NCBI RefSeq assembly: GCF_019925205.1
Contig: NC_083565.1
Coordinates: forward strand, 26,378,241-26,442,240
Direction of reading: 5' to 3'
DNA: 64,000 nucleotides
From: Metopolophium dirhodum
Taxonomy: Eukaryota; Arthropoda; Insecta; Hemiptera; Aphididae
Below, one piece after another: positions 11,152 to 24,918 of the stretch. Under the pieces are notes generated by a model. It was not told the DNA's origin. It saw only the letters and a program-made list of their open reading frames with translations, and did no database searches. Position 1 is the stretch's first letter. The number at the start of each line of letters is the position of its first letter. The position numbers were made by a program, and so were the translations under genes.

Positions 11152-14100
11152 CTTGATTTAAAAAAAAAAACGATTAAAACGCATTCAATATCTGTATGAC
11201 GTTATATTATGAAAAGCGTTATGTGTTCTGTATACACAAATCTACTAAATAATATAATTGTATACTTTGTACCTACACCGGACAATCGTTAAACTTTTGC
11301 AAATATACAGGGTGTAACAGATAGAACTGACTTTTGAAATAACTTTTGTTCTAATCTATATTTTAATTTTTTTTTTTTATACATAATTTTTATAGTCACT
11401 TGCGCCACACATATATTATACGAAAAATTATTTTTATTTTTTAACTGAAAATAAAAAATTTTAAATTTGATTTAAATTTTTTTGGATATATATTATATTC
11501 AAAATAGCCAATTTGTGAATCTGATTATAAGAACAATTTTGATAGTAAAAACATTTATCTAAGTCAAGTAGTTTATTTTTTAGAATTTTTTTTAAATATC
11601 AATATTTTTTTGATTAAATTCATTTGGAACGTAATAAACGATTTCAAAATATTTTCTTTGGGAATTTGCTGACATGAGTATGTTTCTTATTAATACTAAT
11701 CATATAATTTTAACAATTTTTGTCATACGTTTAAATAGCATCATTTTTTTTTTTTTTTTTGATCAGGTCTTTTTAATACTCCTTATATATACATAAGTGT
11801 TAGACATTAGGTGGGTATTGCACGTGCGTTACATACCTGATGTGATATGGGTATGAGGCCAAAGAGCCGCGTGGCCTTCGTAGGACCCCATTCGCCGCTG
11901 GCGCAGTCCGGCAACGGCACCATGACAGTTTGCAATTCTTCACAAATGATTTTGAACTTGCATACGCTCTTAAACTTCATCGGCTCACCGGTCAGATACT
12001 CCTTGGGTGTCACCGAATTGGCGAATATGTCCAACAGGAACGCTCCGCTGTTGGGCGCGTGCACGCGGAACGACACGATATTGCCCAGGACAGACTTGAA
12101 CCATACACACACACACACACAGATGTATATTATAATATAATAAACGCACAATAATGATCATTACACTATAATAATAATATTATGTTATACATATCGGCCA
12201 ACTGGTTCGCTTAAATACATACAGTGGCGCCGATCCTTATACCCAAGTTTGGCGAGTGTCATGTAGTGAATTATATCTGCGTTCCTCTGCGTACACATAT
12301 TACCAATTAGTAGGTGGGTAGATTACCTACTATTAAAATTTGATACTCGCCATAGTGATTTTTTTGTAGTTCGGCGTCACTGCCTACATATTTAAAGGAA
12401 CCAGTAGAACACAATTCCCATATAATTAAATAATATAGGCGCGTATTATAGAAATTCACGGCCGATGCGTTGTGACCTAAATCACCTAATACCTATATAG
12501 TGATTATAATGTTGTAAAGCGAGCTCAGATTTTCAAAATACAAAACAAAATATATCGACAAGATTTTACGCAACCATATTGAAGCCTCTAAAGTAAAAAA
12601 AAAAATGTTCACAATTTTATATCCAATTCTTTAAAATGTTGAAATACATAAATTGAATAGAAAAAAATTAACAATTTCTGTATAAATGTCTATTATAAAA
12701 TAAGTATAGCAACTGTAGAAACATCTTCTTCGATGTTATTATACTTAATAGATATTTCATTTGAAAAACAACTTTAATTTATCCTTATTATTTTCAAACT
12801 CGCGAGTTTCGAAAACTGATAGATATACTTAATAGAAAGAATACATGTTTCTAATATATGAACAACGTTGTTAAACAATGTACTTCATATCAAATAATCT
12901 ATCATTATTTTAATTGTATAATATGGTACCCAATTCTAAAGACTAGAACAAATTTTAAAACAAGTTTTAAAAAAACCAAAGTAAATTTAATTGTTTTTAA
13001 TACCGGGAGACACTTGACGGCCAAGTACCTATATTCCTGCAGGATATCCAAGCACCCTGTATGGCTATGCATATAAAACATAGCCACCGTATGATTGTAA
13101 TGGATTTAAATTTTATTTGTAATATAATAATATAAATAACGTTCTATACCTGCATGACAAAACGCTTCAAGCTCACTCCGTCGTACGTGTCCCCTTCGCT
13201 CTCGTAGAATTTCAAATTGTAGTGGAATATCAGGTTGGATTGCATGTTGGTCGGTATCGCTATTCTCACTGTAGCGGCTCCTGAAATCGTAAATTTATAA
13301 ATATCAGCTGGTGCACCGCGAGCGAAAGTTTTGAATAATATTTTCACGCCCTCCTGGTTTCGCACGGAGGCAAATGTAACGCGATTATAATTATTAAGGA
13401 CATCATCGCAGTATCGCATACGCCGGAAGAAGTCCGTGCGTCATTTCGAAACCGCTACACCGCGCCGGATAGAATATCATTATTACTTTACTCAGTTATT
13501 AGACTTGACTCGCCAAATAATTATCTCGATTCTCCAACGTCACTAATTGACCACGGCGTCAATAAGTAACGATATTAATATAATACATAAAATATTATAT
13601 TATCATACAAAAAAGTATAATAATACGAGCTTGGCGTATATGGATCCATATAAATTTATGTCTAACACCATCTGATTTTTTTTATCTACTTTATCGTGAC
13701 ACCTAAAAAATATGCGTATTTTTAATTTATGGCCCGCCCAACAAGACGTATATTGTCGAAAAAACGAATTAATTTTAAACCGTCCACACGCGTGGGCCAT
13801 ATTGAAAATACAACAAAAATATTTTAAAAGAACCAAATATATTGTACGCGCGAGTTTAGTTGGCTTGTATACAAATTAATGTTTCCGCCTTTCCGGTACA
13901 TAAATCGATGGAATACTGCAAATCTATGCCACGCAAAAAATACGGTTTCCTAGGTACATAGTATATACATAATATATATTATATGCTGTCATTATAGAAA
14001 TCCACTTTTGGTGGTCTTGTATAGGTACGTATATAATATTCTTTTGCCGATTTACCACGCTTTTTAATGTAGAAATCGCTAGATTGACGAAAGTCTGATT

Positions 14101-17100
14101 ATAATTGCGTGGCATTCGACAGGATTTAGTGTAGCGTGTTGCGAGACGACATCGATTTGCATAATTTATAATATTACAGGTATAGGTCGTATCATAAATA
14201 TTTTATTATAATATAGACTGCACAATATCATTACGCTAAACTACCGTGCGATTATATTATACCTTAAGATAACCATTTGTAATTTAAGGTATGTTAGGAA
14301 TTTTTTTTTTCATAACTTTTAATTTTGCTTTAATACTATACATTTCCAGATGCTCTAACTTCTAAGTCTAACCAATCAACTCGAGGGGTTAGTTTTCATC
14401 ACGCAGAAGTTACCCAGGAAAATCAGTTCCACTTGAATAAAAAATTAATGTCAGAATTGTTGATAAATATGTACAATGAATAATAATGTAATATAACGTA
14501 TAAAAATAAGAATTTTTTATCATTTGTTTCGTGATTTTGCATTCAGTAGTTATAAATTAAAATTCATTTTTTTCAGCCAACTGCACCTATACTCAAGCAA
14601 GTTAAAAGTAAATTTACTTCCTCATTAGTCTAGGTAATTTGTTAATTTATGATAGACAATAGGTATAGTTCCTATTTCTTATATTAATTTATACTTTATA
14701 CTACCTACGCGTGATATTATTTATGGACTGTCGTAACTCATAAGTGTATTATATGGGGCCTTATTATGTTGCTATAAATACTCTAAACTTTAAGGTTTAA
14801 AATCTTAAAATAATATGAATATGATATGTATATTGTATATAACAAGAACAATAATAATTTAGTACACTAGTAATAATAACAATAACGCAGTATCACCTTA
14901 ATTAGTCATTACTCATTAATTATATCATATTTCCATATTTTTATAGGTACAGTTATATTTTATTTATAATATATAAACTACCTACCATAAAAGTAATTAA
15001 GTCATATTATATAGGTATAATATATTACCTGTTGCGTCCGTATACATGACAGCTTTTGTGTTGGAGTCTGGGAAGTAGAGGCCGTATCTAAAGAACAGAG
15101 ACCTGACGAATGGTAAATCCTCAAAATCTCGTTGAGTGATAGGGTTTTTGAGTAACTGCCATTCGGGTTGCAGTGGAAAAAATTCGTAGATAAACTCTCG
15201 TGGGTCCGTTAGGAAGTAATGGTCGTCGTATTCATACCTGCCAAATATCGTATTGGTATTAAATATTAATCATTAATATTATATTATTGTGTTGTATAAA
15301 ATCGATAAACAACAAAAATATGAGTGCTGGCATTTCATTTTTTTAAAAGCGGGTATCGTAAAAAACACACTTTGAAGTTTAAATAAGTAATAACTTTAAA
15401 ATAGTTATGATTCAAATAAAACATTTTGCACTTTAATCCAAGTAAAATAATATTGACAATGAATAAGTATAATGGTGAGCGTGCAACTTCTCAATTTAGG
15501 TATTTTAAAATACATTTATTATAACGTGTAAGTTATAATAAAAAATTGTTTTCACATAAATATATTATATGCTCCATAGTACGCATTTATACAGGATTGA
15601 AAGCAGACAGGTACCTATTGATGTATACTGACTCGGAAATCGTTTCACGGTTCAAGACATGAGACGTTAATAATTGTTATGAGAGTTGTTACTTATTACT
15701 TATTAAGTATATAGGTATAGGTAGTTACCTACCTCGTACCTACTCACACCACGTTGTAAATTGTGATGTCAAACAAGTAGGTAACGTTATTTGTATATGA
15801 TGAAAACGCGAAAAAATCCTTAAATAGCTAGTCAAGATATAATTCATAGCTAACCTTAAACTGTCGGATTTCCCTTTAGCTCCCACTTTGGGCACTTCTT
15901 TGGCGTTGACTAGATGCCGTGCGCCCCAATTGCATTGCACGAACCGCCATGCGCCGGCTACGTAGACGGCGTTCCACGAGTTTCGGAATCGACTGTCTTC
16001 GAAATGAACACCTGGTTGGTAACCGGCCGACTTCGAGTAGCCTTTGATGACGACGCAGTGTAAACCAGCATAGCTGCGCATTCAATTTGTTATGAATTTT
16101 AGGTTGGTAAATATGATAAATGATGCTAAATTTAACGAGGCTAGGCATTACCGAGTTAAAAGTTAAAATTAAGTTAAAACTTTAAATTTATTTTAATTAA
16201 GTTAATTAACTCGTTACCTTTTTTCAAATTAACTTTTAACCTTAACTTTTAATTTAACGTGTTATCATCAAGTTAGTTTTATTCAAAAGTATCAACATTT
16301 TCGTCCGAAGAATAATGCAATTTTTTTAATGAGGTTTTTCCTTTGATGTATTATTTTAAATTTCTCCAGTAATTTTCTTGAGTGTAAAGAAAAACTATCT
16401 AATAAACCATAATATTATGTGTCTGGAATTTTTTATTTTTGCAAATTTGAAAATGTTAACTTAAAACTAAGTTAAGTTACTTTTTTCAAAGTCAACGAGT
16501 TAACGAAAAAAATATGAATAACTTTTAACTGAACTTAACTTTATTATTTTAAAATAACTTAACTTAACGAGTTAAAAAACCCGTAAACTTGCCCAGCCTT
16601 GCTAAATTATATAGCGTCCCAAAGTGTTTCGGACGGTCTTTGGCATTAAATCAATCATTCAATAATATATTGTAGTATTAAACCTAATTATAATACGTGT
16701 TAGGCGTAAAGACCACTACAGTATGATGATTATTTTGTAAACGTACCTGCATAGTCGTTTGAACAGTACGTGGTAACTTTCCGTTCCGTGTTTAATACCT
16801 CTGAGGAGGCCCATTGGCGTGTCACCCCTCAGATTGTCATCGAAATTCATTGTATTTAAGTTTTTGACAGTAATCCATCGGAAAATCGTCCTAGATAACA
16901 ACAGTCGTGACGAAAATTGTAATTTATTATTTACGGTTTAATTTGAATAGTAAACACTGGGTTGGAATGAAAATACAGAATACATTTATAAATAAATTGT
17001 ATGAATTAGACATCTGCAGTTTTTAAGAAAATAAATCGAATGCAGTTATCAAAATCTAAAATTATTCATTATCTATTTTGATATTTTCAATATATATAAT

Positions 17101-20100
17101 TAATAAGTGCTACCATTTATTAAACATAGTGGTATATTTAATCAATGGCACTACAACTAAATGCTTAGGTACATATAATATGTAATATAATATAATGTTA
17201 TATACATTAACTTTTTAAAAATATTATATATTACCTGGCTTTTTCTATGTCTGAACCGCATTTTCCCACCAACATCCTTACTAAATCTGTAAAGGTTTTT
17301 TGGTCTTCTTGCGCTACCTGTGAATATCATCATCAGGTACAATATAAATATATATTATATAATATTATTAACTCATTAAATTGAAAAATTAAAATTGTTA
17401 TTTATGTTTTATACATATTTTTATATTACATTAATATTAGAATTTATTTTGTTCTATTCTGTGAATATATTGTAAAAATGATTTTGTAGTTACACAATAT
17501 ATTACTATTTTTATTTATTAAAATGTCATAAATAACTATGTTATTATAACATGATCGTATACATGGTGGGAGTTTTGGGGGATAGATCCCCTCCATTATC
17601 TTTTTTAATATATAATATTACTACCTAGAGAGCACTACCCTGCCATTTATCTTAGACAATATAACAAATTTCCCCCCTCCCAAATTAAAATTCCTGTCTA
17701 CGCCACAGATTGTATTTATATACGAGGGATTAACAGTTAGTTATGACAGCAGGTAATCGTATAACTTATAATATAATATAATGATGCTCATAAATCGTAA
17801 TACCTAGTGGATAAAATATAATTGATAAACACATCAAAACTGCTGTCAAATATATTCGTTTTAATATTTCTCAAGAAACGTAGAAATGTAGCGCTAAACG
17901 TTATTGTATGTTTTCTTGTCATTGTATACTATACCAGAACGAATCGAAAATAAAAACGGTTTTAATAACGGAAACTATCGTTTGAAAAGGATCATCAAAG
18001 TCTATAGACAGAGTGTTTAGTCACTTTTTCCCGTGTTATAATGCCTACCTTAGGTTATACACCTACTTCAGCCATCGTACCGAGAAAGCTTTTTTTTCAA
18101 ACGAGTTCAAAAAAATCACTGTAAAATATTCGAAATGGATAAACCATCATCTATTAAATAGGCATTATTAGTTTGCAGGTACTTCGTTGCTATACATTTT
18201 TCAATAACTATAGAATTTATAATAATACATATAGTAACTATAGGAGGTACCTATAGCTATTTAAAAAAAAAAAAATTTTGACTGTTAAAAAAGTATTGGT
18301 TGCTTTAATGTAGGAAACGTTACTATAGTTTCTTTTTGGACCTCTACAAATTATTATTTAGGTTTATCACTATACATCACTCTTAAGCTATTTAATATGG
18401 TTTTCGAACAAATTACTAAATATTTTATAGTTCCTTCTAATTACTATAATTACTATTAAAAAGGAGTTAAACCGTTAACCTACGATGATCAAACAAACAA
18501 ACATTATCTGCAATTAATGGTTACCATATACGTTTATTAATAATTAAAACCCAAGTCCGTGTAGGTAGACTGATAGGTGTTTTTAATTCAAAAACAAGAT
18601 AAACCGATAAATATGATAGAATTAATTGTGTTTGGTTAAATGTGTACCTATTATCATTATTACTTTTAATTGTTCTGTATCTCGACACAGTTATCACTGC
18701 TAACACAATAATATAATAAAATAATAACAATAAAATTATTAATGAGGATTGCAGGTCGAGTGTTGACTGTTTAAATACCTATGGCCTACAGATATATCCG
18801 ACTGTAATATTTTATTATGATGGTGTACTTGAGTAGCCTGCAATAGGCATATAATATAAACGCGACAAGTGGTTGACGGGAAAAAGAGCACGACTTACGG
18901 ACGGTTGCCTTACGTGCTCACATTTTGTTCGAAACGCCATATAAAATTGATATAATAATCAGGGATAATCAGTCCTAGAAAACTTGTATCAAGCGCTACG
19001 ATCGATTACCTAACCCAATATCCTTTTAATTGATAAAATACCTAAAATATTATGGTCTTGTCTATATAGAGTTCACTGTGTTCATATATATGTGCAATGT
19101 TTTAGTACCCGTCATACCTTTACCTAGGTATTAACTTTTGCTGTTAGGACATTTATTAGCAATTATTACAGCTTCGACGAAGCTTTCGATATCTTTCGTA
19201 ACATTTATACCAGGGTCTTACCGATATGGCGATCTGGTCGATGTGCGCAAACTCCAACGGGTCCGAGTACAGCTGGAACTTTGCTTGGGCCACACCGTGC
19301 GGCGACGGGGGCAGCGGCGCCTTGCCCGGATACGGTTGCACGTTGTCGTTGAGCGCCTCGGCCGTCTCGTCCGGTATCGTCGAGTCGTCCAGATAAAGCG
19401 ATTCGGCCATCATGTACTCGCTGCGCTTCTCGTTGATCAGCTCCAACATTTCGCTGCTCTGCTTCTCCACCAGAGCCGCAGTGGCAGCTCTGCAAACGAC
19501 AACGATTTATCATTATTATAACTTATAAAGACCGGATTTATGTGTACAAAAAATCCTCAAAATATGCACTTAAAATTGAATCGAAAATATTTTATTTGAA
19601 AATAATGAAAAAAATAAGTATTAAAAAAGGTATAGAAAGATTTTAAAAGTATAAAAAGTATTTCGTCGTCTCACTAAGTTCTTTGCCATATAACATATTC
19701 TTTATCTTCAATATATATTAAATATTAGACCACATTAATAAAAAGTGAAAACTAAGATAGAATTCATATTTTACCTTATTGCTCTGGATGATCAGAACTC
19801 AGAAGTTGTTTAATGCAAATTAATTAATCTATATAATGTAATATATATATATGTAGTATATGCAGTGCCGCAACTAGCGGGGGGACTGGGGGTGCGTAGC
19901 ACCCCCAAATAGGTCTCCTTTCCACTTAAGTGGGGCCCCCAAAAACGGCAAAAACACAAAATGTTTGTTTGATAATTATATTTATGTGTGGAAATTAAAT
20001 CAACAATCAATCCATAGAGTAGGTAATAAAACTACAAGAATAAAATATTATAATATTATGTAATAATTTATTTGTTCATATTTAGTATTTAATATTTAGC

Positions 20101-23100
20101 TTATATTGTGATTGTGTGTATTTAGACACATCTTCTAAGACGTTTTATAATATTTTATTTAGGTACATACTTAATATTTTTATGATAACAATTTATGACA
20201 TTCATTAGTCATTACAGTGTAAATGCTTAAAAATTAAGTTGAAATTACAAAAGTAAGTAATTTATTGCATACTCTTTTATAATGAAGGTTTAATGTTTAA
20301 AAAACAATAAGAACAAGAATATTTAGAAAACAAAAAAAATTGACTAGGTACTCTATAAAGAATTTTCTCTAATCAAAGTAAAAATATTTTTTAGAAAAAT
20401 TATAAATATAATTTATTACAGTAATAAAATTAAGTTATGACAAAATCCCATTAAAAGGGCCCCACAATAAAATTTGCACTAGGGCCCCCACAAAGCCTAG
20501 TTGCGGCACTGAGTATATGAGTATTTCATCTCATCTTTGGCAATACAGACTGGTCGTAATTTTATCGTTATTATGTGGCTGTGAACGTGAAAATACGACG
20601 AAAAACAAATATAATATGTGCTATAATAATAATATGCACTATAAAACTACAAATATGCATTAAATATGCATTTAATATGTAAAAACGTTGAATACAATTA
20701 GCTTTATTTTAATAAGAATGATCTAAATCGGGGTCAATTCTCATCAGATTTCAAAAAGCTTATTCCAATTCATATATGCATTTGCATGTATAAATCCTGT
20801 CCGGGCTGTCCCTAATCATTATAATAATAATAATTATTATTATTATTCGTTTGCACAATTGCACTGCATAATTATATTAGGTATCATCGTATACTTCATC
20901 CGTTTGTGGTGTTCCAAATTGTACTTTATTCTACACAGAAAACTGGTTCGTGCCCCATAACGATTGCAGCCGTTAATATTATCGCAAAAGTACGAAATAC
21001 ATATTATATAAGTAGCATTAATATATATTAAGAGGCGTCGGTTTAACTAGTGGGACTAGGAATAAGGCTTAGTCCTTCAATGCGAATTTACTTTTTAGCC
21101 CCTCATCCTTGATAAAAAATTAAAAATACTATCACGGGTTCAAAGTGTAAAATAATTTACGTATGACTGTACGTAATATAAAACATACATCAGGTCGACT
21201 ATGATCCAAAAAAGATTCAGTGTTCTGACTGTAATAATTATAGAAAGATAATTTAATAATCATTTTCATAAGATAATCAATAATTATATTTTATAGACAT
21301 TTGCAGTTTAAAAATATATAATATCATAGGTATTTATTTTATTGTTTACATTTTATTTTTAATGACAAGAGGACGCTTATCTATAAATTCGCTAGGCTAA
21401 ATCGGTGTGAAAAAAATGCACCAGGATGTTTGGACCACAATATTATCATTTACATAATGGTTTATTATCTCGGTGCGGTATGATGCTGTGTGATAGTTTT
21501 AAATCGGTTCAGCCTAACTAATTTCTTGTATGGGACTCTTTATGGTTCATTTTCAACTTTTTATTTTACAGAATTCCCTCTTAACTGGTTATAGGTGTTA
21601 TAATATGTTTCCTCTCTTTTTAGAGATAAATATAATTATCAGGTCACCCGAGATCCACGAGATTGCATATTAGACTATAAGCAAACCACGGTAGATTATA
21701 ATCTACCGTAAAGTAAACTATACTAACTCATTTCAGTATATTAATGCGGAGAACACAAGATTATTATTTATTATAAACAAGACCCATATCAAAGATCAAA
21801 CGAAATGTTTACATATGTGATAGGTATGGTTATTGGTTATTAATTTATTATAACATGGTTATACTAAATATATGTGTATAACTGTATGAGTATAACGTCC
21901 AAGACTTCAAAAACCTCCTAAAAAAATAGTTATAAAATATAGGTACTCAGCTGCTGCGATTCGTCTGAGCAAAGTTTCAGCTTCTTATCATCAATAATTT
22001 ATTTTATCAACACTATAAAGTGTAATATTATTGAGCGTGCATGCACGTAAAGGAATTCAAGTCTTCAGAATTAATTATACGTAATGTCACAGTAGAAGTT
22101 AGCCTTACGCCTTTACCCGCATATTATAGATACCTGCAATGAATTTACTTTCAACAGATAAAATTGTGACATCAGAAATAGCGATCTCGTATACGCACTA
22201 TAACAGGCACGCCGATGGAAATAATACATTAATAATGAGCTGTTAAAACGTGACGAAAACGCGAACTAAACCCGTTAAAATACACATTCGCAGAGTACCT
22301 ACACAATATATTATATACGTACCTAATAATAATATAATACAATATAATTACACATACGAACGCGCGCTAGATGTTGTTACCTAGCTATAATATCTCGGCA
22401 AATCTGTTAGAAAACGAGTTTTTTTTTCCTTCTAGTTTTACTTTATGTCATTGGCGACCGCGTCTAGCGAAATATTTTAATCCCCACAGACCGTCAACCC
22501 GACGAACCAATTCAATATAATAGGTTACGTCTATTGTGTAACGACGATGCTGTAGCCATTTATTTCACGTGCGCATCATTGTCACAGTGTCGCGGTACAT
22601 CGAATAAAAATGTATATACGTATATGGTATATTACCTGTATAATATAATGTAAGTTATAAACGGCTTTCGGCATGACATTCAGTATATTTATATATAGGT
22701 ATACGTGTGCAGAGTGATGTATTAAACTGGTCACACTAATTTAAGTCCATTTTTTGCTTTTTAAAATGTGCTAATATGAGTAATATGATAATAAATTATA
22801 TTATAGTTATAGAAGTATTTATAACGCTACACATTGTTGACCAAAAATCTAATTTTTTTTACTTCTATGTAGGTATATAATAATATATGTGCGATTTGGC
22901 CACATTTTTATATTGTTATATTGATGTAACCGAGCCGAATTAAAAACAATTACAACATGGTATATATGCCTACTGTTTAAAAATAAATAATTTACAATGG
23001 TTTCCTTAGATTAAGTTGTACGTATCAATAAGTTTTAGAAATGTAACGATTTTGTTGGTGTTGTCTTGGATTGGGCTGCTTATTTTTGTTAAATCGAATA

Positions 23101-24886
23101 TATGATAAAACAATGAAAGTATATTATTTACTGCTATATACTATTATAACGTGGTCTGAGAATAATCAAAATTTCATATCCCCTTTAAAAAAAAAGCTGA
23201 ACACGCCACTGCGTCATACGTGATCCAGGAATGGTCGGGAAAATTGTTAACGGTTCGCTGTGGGCTGTGGGCTGTGGCGGTGCCGATCAACGCGTAATCA
23301 CGCGATTACCGGAAATGTGTACGACGAAACACCGCCGATTCCGCGGAAATATAGTCGTCGAAACTATAGCGACCGGAAGTGAAACCCCAAAGTCCTCCGT
23401 TGGTCCTCGACTGCGACTACGCCCCAGCCAGGTCTGTTAATCGAACGGTTTGAGGTCGGCGTATGAATTGGTAGATTTGTACCTATTGTTGTAATAACGG
23501 TGGCGTGTGGTCATAATATGTAGACATATACCTACTATTCATATATTATATAATTATTCGATAAATGGAAAAATTTAAAATAATGTAAATAAATAAACAG
23601 ATATTATATAGCTGGTGTTGTAAATAAATCGCATTCTGTGTAAAATAAATCATTTCGAAAATGACTGTAGGCTGATGAAAAAAATCACCGGGTATAAAAA
23701 AAAAACGTTACCCCTCCCGATAAGTTGTTGGGGGCAGTGCGCGTTGAGTAAAATTAATGCGTGAATAATTATTAATTAGTATTCACATTATCATATTCTA
23801 TATAAGGCATAGCGATAATTTCTGAGCTCACATGTTTATAATATATCATTACGTAGTAAAATACAATTTCGTAATTTTATGGAATATCCGACATTTTATA
23901 ACTGCAATACAACTGTCGCGCCAGCGCCAATATTTATAACAATATTATATTGTTATTAAAAAATAAAATTTTTATAATATTGCCTCGTCGATGCGTGTTG
24001 TTCGATCATTTAGATTGCATTCTATAGGTTATAAGTCTAAAGACCGGATTTATATGTTTTTACATATCGTTACTGGGTCTATGCAGTCTTATGAGAGTAA
24101 AAAATGTGGATGATTTGTTCAATTCTGAATGCATAGAAAAAAGTTTTTTTTGCATATTTGAGAATATTTTATGGGTTAGAGAATATTTAACTCATTTAGC
24201 ATATTTTGGAATATTTCGTAAATTGTGAGAAAAAATTTGTATTTATTTTTAATTTTAATATTACGGTACCAAGAAAAAATTTTTTTGAACATTTACAATT
24301 TTTTATTTTATCATTTCCAACTCTTACTAAAGTGCAATAATATTCCATTAGAATACGAAACTATGAATACCTAATAATTAACTCACTATTAATATAAAAT
24401 TGAAAAAAAAAAATGTTAAATGCATATTAAAGTAAATATAATGATGTTTATTGATTATTTTTGCATATTTTTGCTTTTTTTTTGTATATTTTTTAAATTT
24501 TTAAGAGAATATAATGAGAATATTTTAAGGTTTTTTCGAGAATATTAGCATCATATTTAAGGTATTTTAAGAGAATATAAATCCGGTCTTTAGTTATAAC
24601 ACTATAATAATATGAGTATTCGATGTAAACATTCTAATTCGATTCATAACTGCACCGTGCAATATGCGATGGATGTGACATCGATTAATCAAACGGCGTC
24701 CTACCCATAATAGCTATATATGTAGCTACATTATTGCAACGAACTAATAGGTACGCGTATATGGCCTCCAAAAGCAACAATTGGTTCTAGGCGACTTGCA
24801 ACCGCGGGTCGTGTAGGCATATCATCGTTTATGTCGATGAATAGCAGTACAAGACGTGTACAACATACCTATAAGGCCTACGTATC

Positions 24887-24918
<32 letters not shown>

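Noticed and set aside
10792..11199. Plus-strand open frames of 85 and 135 codons
   Set aside because: Antisense shadows of the terminal hillarin exon.
11847..12154. Plus-strand open frames of 74 and 97 codons
   Set aside because: Antisense shadows of hillarin exon J.
19138..19521. Plus-strand open frame of 127 codons and a second minus frame
   Set aside because: Shadows of hillarin exon D, whose frame fits both neighbouring exons.
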